The notes under the pieces: model-generated | The model's input: only the letters and a program-made list of their open reading frames with translations | Databases searched by the model: none | What the model was told of the DNA's origin: nothing | Shown here: piece after piece, positions 8,531 through 16,846 of the stretch | Numbering within the stretch: the stretch's first letter is position 1 | How the letters are laid out: each line of letters opens with the position of its first letter | Program-made: the position numbers and the translations under genes | Assembly (NCBI GenBank): GCA_021151835.1 | Contig: JAGKWO010000002.1 | Location: 204,948 to 268,947 of the forward strand | Length of the DNA stretch: 64,000 nt | Source: Gammaproteobacteria bacterium | Lineage (GTDB): Bacteria; Pseudomonadota; Gammaproteobacteria; Pseudomonadales; Cellvibrionaceae | Reading direction: 5' to 3'

Positions 8531-9259
8531 TTAATTGCTCCAGCCACCATCAATAACATTGATGGTGCCGGTGGTAAATGATGAGGCGTCGCTCGCCAGA
8601 TAAAGCGCAAGCTCCGCCATTTCACGCGCGGTACCCAATCGGCCCATGGGCTGGCGTGCAACAAAATTTTTGTACGCGGTTTCATAATCACCAGTGGCCT
8701 TCATACGCTGCTCAAGCGATGGGGTTTGTACTGTACCCGGGCATATTGCATTGCAACGCACACCTTGTGTTACGAAGTCGGCTGCTACACCTTTAGTTAA
8801 ACCGATCACCGCAGCTTTAGTCATGCCATAGGCAAAACGGTTGGGCGCGCCTTTAATAGAACTGGCCACCGATGACATATTAATAATTGAACCGCCGCCG
8901 TTACTGACCATGCCCGGCAACACCGCGCGAATCATGCGGTACATGGAAGTCACATTGAGATCGAATGAAAAATGCCAGTCTTGCTCATCGCAATCGAGAA
9001 TGGTGCCGTTGTGCACATAGCCCGCACAGTTAAATAGAATATCGACCGGGCCGATTTGTTGTGCGAGCAATTTAACCTCGTCCGATTTCAACACATCCAG
9101 GCCGTACACTTCACAGCCGTGCAAATCCCTTAACGCTTCGACATTAATATCTGTTGCGATGACGCGCGCACCTTCCGCCGCAAATAATTCTGCGCTGGCA
9201 CGACCAATACCTTGTGCGGCGCCAGTAATCAGCGCAGTTTTACCGTCCAGTCTTTTCAT
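8531..9259 (-). CDS. 2-keto-3-deoxy-L-fuconate dehydrogenase (SDR family)
   Basis: This 242-residue classical short-chain dehydrogenase has the NAD-binding TGAAQGIG (12-19), the NCAG motif (77-80), the catalytic Ser in INMSSVAS (about 129), and Y144 and K148 in YGMTK. The acidic D37 at the end of the second strand favours NAD+. In the oxidative L-fucose route, an SDR of this kind (related to animal BDH2) oxidises 2-keto-3-deoxy-L-fuconate to the 2,4-diketo acid. The frame is open upstream to 9343, but the conserved start MKRLDGKTALITG is at 9259, 37 bp after the dehydratase large subunit. The ribosome site is weak. The specific substrate is inferred from the neighbours. Confidence 0.87.
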   Translation of the reverse strand: MKRLDGKTALITGAAQGIGRASAELFAAEGARVIATDINVEALRDLHGCEVYGLDVLKSDEVKLLAQQIGPVDILFNCAGYVHNGTILDCDEQDWHFSFDLNVTSMYRMIRAVLPGMVSNGGGSIINMSSVASSIKGAPNRFAYGMTKAAVIGLTKGVAADFVTQGVRCNAICPGTVQTPSLEQRMKATGDYETAYKNFVARQPMGRLGTAREMAELALYLASDASSFTTGTINVIDGGWSN

Positions 9260-9296
9260 AGTGGTTTTTATCTTTGTGTTTTTATTTTTAAATGAA

Positions 9297-10514
9297 TCAC
9301 GCAATTTGTCGAACGGGCAGGCAACTCGGGCCAATCGGTTCAAACGCTTTGTAGGTCAAAATAAATTCCTGGTGTCCCAAATCTTCAGAAACGCTGCGTT
9401 TACCCGCCGCGACATCAATAACGTGGTGCAAAATTTCTTTGCCCACTTCATCGAGGGTGGCTTCGCCTTCCAGGATGCGGCCCGCATTAACGTCCATATC
9501 TTCTGCCAGGCGGCGATAGGTTTCCGGATTGGCGCAGACTTTAATAACGGGAGATATTGCCGAACCGACAACAGAGCCACGCCCGGTAGTAAATAAAATG
9601 ACGTGTGAACCGCAGGCAATCAATTCGATAATTTCGGCATTATCAGAAATATTCGGGAAACCAAAACGCGGCTCGCCGTCAGGCACCACATCCAATAAAT
9701 ACAAACCAGCGGCGGGAGGAATGTCACCGGGTTTAATCAACCCGCTAATCGGCGATGAACCGGATTTTGAATAAGCGCCCATGGATTTTTCTTCCAGCGT
9801 TGTCAGACCGCCATCGGCATTCCCGGGAGCAAAACTGCCAAAACCCATTACGCGATAATAATGTTCCGCCTTGGCGACACAGGCTTCAATTTCCATACCT
9901 AATGCCGGAGTAATCGCACGCTCCGCCATAATGGTTTCACAACCAATCAGCTCGCCGGTTTCTTCAAAGATGCAAGTTGCGTTCGCGGCAACCAATGCAT
10001 CGAAACAACGGCCCACTGCAGGGTTTGCGGTGATGCCACTCGTGCCATCCGAACCACCGCAAATAGTCCCGACTATTAATTCATGCAAATACATGGGTAC
10101 ACGTTCAGCGTGCGCAGCTTGCGCTTGTAACCGCGCAACCGCGTCGACGCCGGATTTAATAGTTGATTTGGTTCCGCCTGCTTCCTGGATAACCAACAAT
10201 TCAGCAGGGCGACCACTGCTGTGAATATCGTTTAATAATTTTTCGCGATTCATACTTTCGCAGCCGAGCGAAATTAATAATGCACCGCCGACATTCGGAT
10301 GTGTGCACACGGCGCGCATCATTTCGTAGGCATATTGGTTCGGATAGCAACCGGGGAAACCAATTAAATGCACATCAATATTGTCGGCCTGATTCACAAT
10401 CCTGCGCGCAACGTGATGGGCGCATTCAACCAGGTAAGCCACCACAATGACATTGCGAATACCTTTGCGGCCATCTGCGCGTAACCACGCAGGAAAATTG
10501 ATTGCGGCATTCAT
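9297..10514 (-). CDS. Probable L-fuconate dehydratase, large subunit (UxaA C-terminal type)
   Basis: The 405-residue protein corresponds to the catalytic C-terminal part of the altronate/galactarate dehydratase (UxaA/GarD) family. Seen here are DGRKGIRN near the N-terminus, the Cys-containing LISLGCESM, the GTICGGSDGTSG segment and ILFTTGRGSVVGSAISPVIKV near the end. The smaller SAF-domain partner is encoded just upstream with a 4-bp ATGA overlap, so the two probably form one enzyme. In the fucose context the expected reaction is dehydration of L-fuconate to 2-keto-3-deoxy-L-fuconate. This is a different protein family from the enolase-superfamily L-fuconate dehydratase of Xanthomonas and resembles the split UxaA pair in the Campylobacter jejuni fucose island. 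Substrate assignment is by context. Confidence 0.83.
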   Translation of the reverse strand: MNAAINFPAWLRADGRKGIRNVIVVAYLVECAHHVARRIVNQADNIDVHLIGFPGCYPNQYAYEMMRAVCTHPNVGGALLISLGCESMNREKLLNDIHSSGRPAELLVIQEAGGTKSTIKSGVDAVARLQAQAAHAERVPMYLHELIVGTICGGSDGTSGITANPAVGRCFDALVAANATCIFEETGELIGCETIMAERAITPALGMEIEACVAKAEHYYRVMGFGSFAPGNADGGLTTLEEKSMGAYSKSGSSPISGLIKPGDIPPAAGLYLLDVVPDGEPRFGFPNISDNAEIIELIACGSHVILFTTGRGSVVGSAISPVIKVCANPETYRRLAEDMDVNAGRILEGEATLDEVGKEILHHVIDVAAGKRSVSEDLGHQEFILTYKAFEPIGPSCLPVRQIA

Positions 10515-10831
10515 TCTTCGCTCCGGTAACGGGTTTGACGCGTGCGCGTGTGGCTGGGGATGTAATCACTTTTCATATTGTGCATATGCACATGATGGCC
10601 CTGCGCAACGGCTTCCATCATCGAACCTATGGGGGCACCGTAGCGAAACACTTTAGCGCCGGCTGCCAGGGCAAAACGGGCCACCTTATGGCCGACACCA
10701 ATATCAATCGGACTGCGGATAATGTTTTGCTCGATATTGATTTCATCGCCCGCATGGATTTGTTTTACACACACCAGAATGTTGTCATCCGGGTGCAATA
10801 GAATTAATGGTGCGATCCTGGTTGTAGTCAT
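10511..10831 (-). CDS. Dehydratase small subunit (UxaA N-terminal SAF domain)
   Basis: This 106-residue protein matches the SAF domain found at the N-terminus of altronate-type dehydratases: LHPDDNILVCVKQIHAGD, then GHKVARFALAAG, KVFRYGAPIG and a C-terminal HVHMHN segment. In single-chain UxaA enzymes this unit precedes the catalytic part; here it is a separate gene whose stop overlaps the start of the large subunit by 4 bp, implying coupled translation and a heteromeric enzyme. It starts 15 bp after the aldo/keto reductase gene. Confidence 0.87.
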   Translation of the reverse strand: MTTTRIAPLILLHPDDNILVCVKQIHAGDEINIEQNIIRSPIDIGVGHKVARFALAAGAKVFRYGAPIGSMMEAVAQGHHVHMHNMKSDYIPSHTRTRQTRYRSEE

Positions 10832-10846
10832 AGCGTTTCTCGTGAA

Positions 10847-11908
10847 TCAGGCAGGCACAATGGCAGCCGGATGCAATAAATGGCGTGCACGCAGCTCGTC
10901 CCAGAAAGCCGCAGGAATTTCACTGTTCATTAATTTCACCGCACGCTCGACTTGTTCATGGTTTGCAAGCCCGGCCAGCACCGAACAAATTTGTGGATGG
11001 GCAGCGGGAAATTGCAAAGCGGCAGCGGCCAGTGGCAGGGAGAATTCATCGCACACCGATTCAAGCGCGGCGACGCGATCAACTATCGCTTGTGACGCCG
11101 GTTCGTAGTTGTAATACAAGGGTTGTTTGCTTGCGCCGCCCGGCCCTGCTTTAACGCCGGTCGCAAGGATTCCCGAGTTAAACGGCCCCCCCAGGATCAC
11201 CGAGGCGTTACGCCGGGCGCACAATGGCAGGAAATGTTCGCACGGTGCCTGTTCGAGCAAGGTGTAACGACCGGCCAATAAAAAACCGTCAAAGTCACCA
11301 TGCCGTAAAGCGGCATCACAGATTTGCCATTCATTGGCGCCCAAACCAATTGCACTAACCAGCCCATCCGCTTTGAGCTTGTTCATGGCGAGATAACCGC
11401 CATCCATAAATTCACGAAACCTTTCCGGATGATCATGACCGTGGGTCAATGGCCCCAAATCGTGGGCGAGCAAAATATCGATATGCGCAACCTGCAACCG
11501 TTTGAGGCTCGCCTCAAAGGAACGCATCACCCCGTCATAGGTGTAATCGAATACCGGTTCCAATGGCGGCGCATCGGCAAAACCATGGCGAACCCTGGCA
11601 TTGGAACCCGTCGGCACCAATATCCGGCCAACCTTGGAGGAGATTACCGCCGGCTCTTCCAACTCCCTGAGTGTATTACCCAGGCGGGCTTCACTCAGGC
11701 CAAAGCCGTAGTGGGGTGCGGTATCAAAATAACGGATGCCGGCGCGCACGGCGGATAGCACCGCTGTTTGGGCCTGGTCGTCGCTTACTGGTTGGTAAAG
11801 ATTGCCTATGGGTGCAGCACCGAAGCCCAGTAGCGACAGGTTGATCCCGCTGGTCCCAAATGCCCGCAAGGAGGAGGACCGCATCGAGATGGGTGTTGAT
11901 TCGCCCAC
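10847..11908 (-). CDS. L-fucose dehydrogenase (aldo/keto reductase family)
   Basis: This 353-residue cytosolic aldo/keto reductase has the complete catalytic tetrad D62, Y67, K92 and H149 (FDTAPHYGFG, SSKVGR, LLAHD). The sequence is of the D-threo-aldose 1-dehydrogenase / pseudomonad L-fucose dehydrogenase subgroup. The expected reaction is NAD(P)+-dependent oxidation of L-fucose to L-fuconolactone, the entry step of the pathway. The start is a GTG at 11908 preceded by AGAGG; an in-frame ATG eight codons later (11884) is an alternative. It is the first gene of a five-gene operon ending with the FAH hydrolase, and the 235-bp gap upstream should hold its promoter and the operator of the IclR regulator. 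Related enzymes also take L-galactose and D-arabinose. Confidence 0.87.
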   Translation of the reverse strand: MGESTPISMRSSSLRAFGTSGINLSLLGFGAAPIGNLYQPVSDDQAQTAVLSAVRAGIRYFDTAPHYGFGLSEARLGNTLRELEEPAVISSKVGRILVPTGSNARVRHGFADAPPLEPVFDYTYDGVMRSFEASLKRLQVAHIDILLAHDLGPLTHGHDHPERFREFMDGGYLAMNKLKADGLVSAIGLGANEWQICDAALRHGDFDGFLLAGRYTLLEQAPCEHFLPLCARRNASVILGGPFNSGILATGVKAGPGGASKQPLYYNYEPASQAIVDRVAALESVCDEFSLPLAAAALQFPAAHPQICSVLAGLANHEQVERAVKLMNSEIPAAFWDELRARHLLHPAAIVPA

Positions 11909-12094
11909 AGAACCTCTTTTTTATAATTAAAATTAGAATCGCCAATAAAAATTATTTTATCTGAACACCTGTCGAAATCACATATGGTTATTTAGACTTT
12001 TTGAAAAAAATTGCATCAGGTTTGAGTACAAACTTACGTAAACGCCAAACTTGAACTTGTTTTGCACGGTGGGAAAATGGCTGTTTTCAACCAT

Positions 12095-12126
12095 AAAAAA
12101 AGCCGACCTTACGATCGGCTTTTTTT
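12095..12126 (-). terminator. Bidirectional intrinsic terminator after iclR-type gene
   Basis: A7-GCCGA (12095-12106) pairs with TCGGC-T7 (12115-12126) around a short loop. The gene ending at 12144 is on the minus strand, so the T tract reads at 12101-12095. It separates the regulator from the dehydrogenase operon. Confidence 0.85.
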
Positions 12127-12143
12127 GACTGGGCGTTGGGCAA

Positions 12144-12980
12144 TCAATCGATCAACCCCTGGGAGATCTTATCGGCCGCCTGTATCAAGCGCTCCAGCAA
12201 TCGATCCGCCGTAATGGACTGCGCCTTGATATGGATAAAAGGAATGATCAACACCGCAACTGCCCCGTGGACTCCGATGATCGGCACACAGTAATCCGTC
12301 ACTCCGTCCACAAAATCACTGGCGAGCTGGATATAACCCTGGTCCATACCTTTGCGCGCGCGCGCAAGGAAACGTTCAATACGCTCCAGGTCTACCGTGG
12401 CGGAGAGAATCGGCAACCAGCCGGCTTGTACATCCGGTGTTGCAAAGCCGTAGAGTAAAGCGCCGGAGTTGGTATCGATCAAGCGGCGGCGATAGCCCAC
12501 GCGGACCGAAAACCCCAGGTCCATCGGGCTTTCCTGGCGGGCCACCACGACGATCTGGTCGCCCGACGGTACAACCAGGTGGCAGGATTGGCCCAACTCA
12601 CGGCTCAATTCCTTCATCACTGGCAGGGAAACTTCCAGTAGCGTCTTGGCGGTACCCTGGGAGATACCCAGGGTAAAAAGCTTGTTGGTGAGCATGTAAC
12701 CATCGCGCCCGTCAGGCATCTGGGCGATATAGCCGCGATACTCCAGCGCCAGCACCATGCGGAACAGCTCGCTAACCGAGCGCCCCAACGCGGCAGCCAT
12801 TTGCGAGGTTGTCATAGGAGAAGAGTTTCGCGCCAGCAACTCCAGGATATCCAACCCTTTTTCAAGGGCAGGGGCGCGGTATTTACGTTCGGTATCGTCT
12901 TGAGCTTCCAGAACGGCGTCGTCGAGCTCTTTGTTCATAGTTACTGTCATAGTGGCTTTCTCGTTATTAGTATGATTCAT
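12144..12980 (-). CDS. IclR-family transcriptional regulator of the fucose genes
   Basis: The 278-residue protein has an N-terminal winged helix-turn-helix (about 38-95; ALEKGLDILELLA, then TTSQMAAALGRSVSELFRMV) and a C-terminal effector-binding domain (about 110-270; SCHLVVPSGDQIVVV, RLIDTNSGALLYGF). This is the IclR architecture. It lies between the transport/lactonase pair and the catabolic operon, all on the same strand, so it probably controls both in response to L-fucose or a pathway intermediate. The start ATG follows AAGGACTC. C. jejuni also has an IclR-type gene beside its fucose genes, which supports the role. Whether it represses or activates cannot be read from the sequence. Confidence 0.9.
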   Translation of the reverse strand: MNHTNNEKATMTVTMNKELDDAVLEAQDDTERKYRAPALEKGLDILELLARNSSPMTTSQMAAALGRSVSELFRMVLALEYRGYIAQMPDGRDGYMLTNKLFTLGISQGTAKTLLEVSLPVMKELSRELGQSCHLVVPSGDQIVVVARQESPMDLGFSVRVGYRRRLIDTNSGALLYGFATPDVQAGWLPILSATVDLERIERFLARARKGMDQGYIQLASDFVDGVTDYCVPIIGVHGAVAVLIIPFIHIKAQSITADRLLERLIQAADKISQGLID

Positions 12981-13035
12981 GAGTCCTTCACCGATTATTG
13001 AACAGGTTAATGTTTAGTCAAAACCAACACTCATC

Positions 13036-13065
13036 CGGTTCCGGTTTATCCTCGCTGCGGAACCG
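13036..13065. promoter_or_regulatory. Inverted repeat upstream of the iclR-type gene
   Basis: CGGTTCCG (13036-13043) and CGGAACCG (13058-13065) are perfect 8-bp inverted arms with a 14-bp spacer. They lie 56 to 85 bp upstream of the regulator start and 37 bp beyond the lactonase stop. There is no T tract, so an autoregulatory operator is as likely as a terminator. Confidence 0.4.
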
Positions 13066-13101
13066 ATTCTACGCACAGGTTTACGGGCAAAGCGTTCTAA
13101 T

Positions 13102-13947
13102 TTACGTAATTCGATAAAAACGCAAACTTGTACCTATGAAAACACTTTTAGAATTGATTATTTCGCACTCACTAAGTGCATGATCTACAAGCCCTAGCCA
13201 ATTTTTATAGATGGAGAGTTGCGGGTTTGGCGCCAAACCAATGACGGGCCAATCGCTTCCCCACATAAGCCGCTCCACACCAAATACCGCGACCAGAAAT
13301 TTAATGTAGGCAACAAAGACCTCTTGCCCCTGCCCCACTCCGGCCTCGGTCGCCAACCCGGAAATCTTGCAATGAACCTGCGGCAAATCTGCAAATACGC
13401 GCAAGGCAGTACGCCATTCAACGGCAGGCAAGTCATTCGCAATAATCGCCGGCTTGGCGGCATGATTAATCACCATGGGTAAATCGGGGTGGCGGCGCGC
13501 GAACTGATAGAGATGGGGCAAATGCCGGGTGTACACCAACGCATCAAAGCTGAGCTGATGTTCTTTCATGGCCGCGATGGCGGGTTCAAGCTCGGGCCGC
13601 AGAATCCATTTTTCGTCCGCCAGCCCCTGTAGCATGGGCCTGAGTCCCCTGAATTTGGGGTGCGTTGCCAGTTGGGCAATACGCTGCGGAGCGGAAGGGG
13701 ATGCCAGGTCCACCCAGCCAACGACGGCTTTAATAAAATCCGAATCACTGGCAAGGCGCAACAAATAGTCGGTATCCGCATCGCTGGTCTGGGATTGCAC
13801 CAATACCGACCCGGTAACACCACACTCGCTGGCAACGGACAATAAATCCTCCTCACCAAAATCGCGATAAATAGCAGTGAGATCTGCGGTTGGCCATGCG
13901 CAACCATTGCGCCCCAACTGCCAGAAATGCTGGTGGGCGTCGATCAT
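13102..13947 (-). CDS. L-fuconolactonase (amidohydrolase 2 family)
   Basis: This 281-residue amidohydrolase of the cog3618 type opens with the metal-binding MIDAHQHFW (H5 and H7) and ends with the MWGSDWPV motif that supplies the conserved Asp. A NHAAKP segment near the centre supplies another histidine. Proteins of this family hydrolyse L-fucono-1,4- or 1,5-lactone to L-fuconate. The start overlaps the stop of the fucose permease gene by 4 bp (ATGA), which couples transport and lactone hydrolysis. Other sugar lactones are possible substrates, but the surrounding pathway makes L-fuconolactone the best choice. Confidence 0.88.
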   Translation of the reverse strand: MIDAHQHFWQLGRNGCAWPTADLTAIYRDFGEEDLLSVASECGVTGSVLVQSQTSDADTDYLLRLASDSDFIKAVVGWVDLASPSAPQRIAQLATHPKFRGLRPMLQGLADEKWILRPELEPAIAAMKEHQLSFDALVYTRHLPHLYQFARRHPDLPMVINHAAKPAIIANDLPAVEWRTALRVFADLPQVHCKISGLATEAGVGQGQEVFVAYIKFLVAVFGVERLMWGSDWPVIGLAPNPQLSIYKNWLGLVDHALSECEIINSKSVFIGTSLRFYRIT

Positions 13948-15215
13948 GCGCTGCCCTCTTCTGCACGGTCACTAAAACGTGCATAGATAGCAACCACCAC
14001 AAAACACCCCAGCGGCACAATTACAGCGATATGGATGGAAGTCAGGTCCGATACCCATCCCATTACTGCCGGCAGCACTGCGCCACCAATAATCGCCATC
14101 ACCAGGAGGGATGCACCGGGTTTGGCAAGGTGGCCGAGGCCTTTCAGGCTGAGCGCGAAAATGGTGGGGAACATGAGCGACATGAAAAAGCTGGTCGCGG
14201 TCAGGGCTACTAACCCGGAATGCCCCGGTTGCAGGGACGCAAATGCACAGAGCACCACATTGATAGCTGCGTAAACCCACATTAACCAGGCGGCGCGGAC
14301 ATGGCCCATTAATGCTGTCGCAACAAAGCGGCCGACCATAAAGATCACCAGCGACGCCAATAAATAATTAGCCAGGGTTTTCTCACCGGTACCGGGTACT
14401 GCCTCCTGACCGTAACGGATCAAAAAACTCCAGATACACACTTGCGCCCCGACGTAGAAAAACTGGGCGGTAACACCGAACATAAAGGAGCCGTTGGCAA
14501 GCAACTGTTTGTAATCACTCCACGCCCCAGTGGTCTTATCTTCTGCGGCCTGCACTGCTATTGCAGGGAATTTCACCAGCACAACCAGCACTGCCCAGGT
14601 TAGCACTACACCACCTAAAACCAGGTAAGGCCCTTGCACCGCATGGGATTCAGTTTGATAAAACGCTTCCAGTTGGGTAGCACTCATTACCGCCAATTCC
14701 CCAGCGGTAGGCTCATGGCCGGAGAGAATAAATTCGCGGCCAACCAGGATACCGGTAATGCACCCGAAGGGATTAAATGACTGGGCAAAGTTCAAACGGC
14801 GTGCGGCCGTTGCGGGATCACCCAGTGCCACAATGAGCGGATTCGCGGACGTCTCCAGGAATGCCAAACCACTGGCGATGACAAACAATGCGCCCAGGAA
14901 AAGTATATATTCACGCGCAGCTGCCGCAGGATAAAACATAAAAGCGCCCAGCGCGTAGAGCAACAGACCACATACCACGGCGGCTTTGTAGCCGTAGCGT
15001 TTCATCCACAATGCGGCGGGGATGGAAAACACAAAATAGCCCGTATAGAACGCTGATTGCACCAGCCCGGCTTTAAAATCGGACAATGTAAATGCCTTCT
15101 TAAACTGGGTAATCAAAATATCGTTGAGGTTGTTCGCCATACCCCAGAGGAAAAACAGGCTGAATACGAGGATTAACGGCAACCACACAGGCACAGCTTT
15201 ATCGTTATTGTTCAT
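13944..15215 (-). CDS. fucP: L-fucose:H+ symporter
   Basis: The 423-residue major-facilitator protein has about 12 membrane segments and the FucP-family signatures FFLWGMANNLNDILI in the first segment and FLETSANPLIVALGDP near the fifth, followed by RLNFAQSFNPFGCITG. It should import L-fucose across the inner membrane. The start ATG at 15215 follows GGAGAG. It is the first gene of a fucP-lactonase pair with a 4-bp overlap. The upstream 345-bp gap carries a symmetric repeat that may be its operator. Related FHS-family carriers transport other hexoses, but gene context supports fucose. Confidence 0.9.
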   Translation of the reverse strand: MNNNDKAVPVWLPLILVFSLFFLWGMANNLNDILITQFKKAFTLSDFKAGLVQSAFYTGYFVFSIPAALWMKRYGYKAAVVCGLLLYALGAFMFYPAAAAREYILFLGALFVIASGLAFLETSANPLIVALGDPATAARRLNFAQSFNPFGCITGILVGREFILSGHEPTAGELAVMSATQLEAFYQTESHAVQGPYLVLGGVVLTWAVLVVLVKFPAIAVQAAEDKTTGAWSDYKQLLANGSFMFGVTAQFFYVGAQVCIWSFLIRYGQEAVPGTGEKTLANYLLASLVIFMVGRFVATALMGHVRAAWLMWVYAAINVVLCAFASLQPGHSGLVALTATSFFMSLMFPTIFALSLKGLGHLAKPGASLLVMAIIGGAVLPAVMGWVSDLTSIHIAVIVPLGCFVVVAIYARFSDRAEEGSA

Positions 15216-15304
15216 CAGCTCTCCATCGGCATCCGCGTACAGATACCCTTACATTATTGTTATTAGTCTGGACCCGCCCACAGCCAACTCCATGGTGGGC
15301 AAGC

Positions 15305-15347
15305 AGCATCTTTATGAATAAAAGATGGTTTATCCATAAAAGATGCT
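15305..15347. promoter_or_regulatory. Candidate operator upstream of fucP: interleaved inverted and direct repeats
   Basis: AGCATCTTT at 15305 and AAAGATGCT ending at 15347 form the ends of an imperfect inverted repeat. Inside it, two direct copies of TTTATnnATAAAAGATG start at 15311 and 15330, 19 bp apart and differing at two positions. The block lies about 90-130 bp upstream of the fucP start. Otherwise the 15216-15560 gap shows only the hairpin at 15519-15543. Confidence 0.45.
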
Positions 15348-15518
15348 AGCATAAAGTCAAAAAAACTATAACAATTTTTTACGAGGCATTGCATTCGCAC
15401 TGAATGAGATGGCTACTTAATCATTGAATCCTGGATGCTGATGATGTGTACAGGCAAAGCACTTTGGTTGCGCTGGTTTGATCCTGCTTGCCGGTGCTGG
15501 CTATGAATATGCCGGATA

Positions 15519-15543
15519 GCTCCCGCCAAACCACGGCGGGAGC
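15519..15543. terminator. Strong GC hairpin after the solute-binding protein gene
   Basis: GCTCCCGCC (15519-15527) pairs perfectly with GGCGGGAGC (15535-15543) over a 7-base loop, 18 bp beyond the stop of the minus-strand gene ending at 15561. No T tract follows on either strand, so a termination role is only likely, not shown. Confidence 0.45.
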
Positions 15544-15560
15544 CAGGCGCAGTGAATAAG

Positions 15561-16463
15561 TTATTGGATACTTGCCGGTTCCATCTGTGGCTCCGCTGCC
15601 GCTGTCGGTTGGCGCAAGTTTTTAATATCCAGCCACAACTCAGGGCGATCCAGCGGTGTTTCTTTCGGCAGGGTCGGGTTTTTCAAATTGAAGACTAACC
15701 GGCCATCCAGGTTTGCTTTCTCAAGCACCGCTTGCACCATGGGGTCTTTGTAGAAAATATTATCGAAACTGCCATCGGCAATAGCGCGGTTTAAACCCAA
15801 CTCCAGATCAGCCGCCAATTGCTTGTTTTGCTTGCCGGTAAATAGATAAAACGGCATGCGATAAACCAGCATAATGCGTTTTTCTACAGCTAATGGCAGT
15901 TTGGAATTGGTTTCCAGCTCCTGCCATGGCTCCTGCACCCCGCGTGGGAATGCATCAAAGCGGCCGCCATCAACCATGTAAAACAAACTCTGGTATTTGT
16001 TGGCCTTCACCACTTTCAAACCATTGCTTTCCAGGATTCCACTATCGGCCCAGGTTGTGCCCTGCCCGAACGTAAACTTTTTCAAGTCATCAAAGGTTTT
16101 TACCTGGTCGAAGCGGGGCTGTGATGCAGGATTGATAATAAAAATGCGATGCCCCAACAACCCTTTGTACAAGCAGATACGAATAGGCAGCAGCTTGTCT
16201 TCCATCTCCTGGTTAGTGGCGGCCCACAGCAAATCGGAGCGACCGGTCGCCACATCGTCAATATTGCGCGCCTGGGTAACCACACTGCTATCGATCTGCA
16301 ATTTGTATTTGGTACTCACTTTGCTCAGGGCGAGATTGATCATCGCCATGGCATAACGGCCATTGCCGTCAGTTGCTTCGTTGACTTTGATAAGGGTCTG
16401 CGCGCTGGCAGAAATGGAAAAAAGGCTACTGGCGACCAGCGCCAATACGGGAATAAGTTTCAT
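15561..16463 (-). CDS. Secreted solute-binding-type protein (amino-acid ABC family fold)
   Basis: The 300-residue protein starts at MKLIPVLALVASSLFSISASAQ (signal peptide of about 22 residues); upstream codons in the frame lack this feature. The mature part resembles the periplasmic binding protein family 3 in general layout: KVNEATDGNGRY at the start, a hinge with FDDLKKFTFGQGTTW, a NGLKVV.A..YQSLFYMVDGGRFDAFPRG stretch, and a C-terminal ALNRAIADGSFD-like segment. No ABC permease or ATPase is adjacent, so it may serve an orphan transporter, a sensor, or another periplasmic role. Many such stand-alone proteins occur in marine and soil gammaproteobacteria. The ligand is unknown. Confidence 0.75.
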   Translation of the reverse strand: MKLIPVLALVASSLFSISASAQTLIKVNEATDGNGRYAMAMINLALSKVSTKYKLQIDSSVVTQARNIDDVATGRSDLLWAATNQEMEDKLLPIRICLYKGLLGHRIFIINPASQPRFDQVKTFDDLKKFTFGQGTTWADSGILESNGLKVVKANKYQSLFYMVDGGRFDAFPRGVQEPWQELETNSKLPLAVEKRIMLVYRMPFYLFTGKQNKQLAADLELGLNRAIADGSFDNIFYKDPMVQAVLEKANLDGRLVFNLKNPTLPKETPLDRPELWLDIKNLRQPTAAAEPQMEPASIQ

Positions 16464-16846
16464 AGATGACCTGCAGTGGTTTGCGTGCGCCGATATATGC
16501 AAGCTGCCGTGCTTTTTTATCCATCGTTATTGAGTCTAGCATGTAGAAAAATGTGCCACGGATTAAATTACCTTCGTATTGACGCCTAAACACTTTTTTG
16601 CACATGCCTATTTGTTATAGCTTCGATATCCGCAAATCGCCAGCAATCCAATTATTTGGTTATTTGGACCATAAGTTGATATAGCGACCGCTATGGTCGA
16701 GAAGCAGGCCCTGCGGCGGGATTTTTCCTGCACATTTACCCTCATAAGCTATGAATCCCTTTACCGTTTAGCGTTATCATGCGTCCGGACCTATGAAATA
16801 CCTGTTAAATAGCGGCCAAGATGCCCTCGCTTGTATCGGAGTTTTT
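16464..16846. other. Divergent intergenic region, no gene seen
   Basis: These 383 bp separate the starts of a minus-strand and a plus-strand gene and should hold both promoters. A near-palindrome, ATAGCGACCGCTAT, lies at 16681-16694. The ribosome site GGAG at 16838-16841 serves the downstream transglycosylase. Nothing else convincing was found. Confidence 0.5.

Noticed and set aside
12030..13110. TTACGTAA palindromes near 12034 and at 13102 as a possible common operator
   Set aside because: The second copy includes the lactonase stop codon and the flanks differ, so chance is the simpler explanation.
15561..16463. Component of a complete ABC importer
   Set aside because: No permease or ATPase gene is adjacent, so only the solute-binding-like protein itself is reported.
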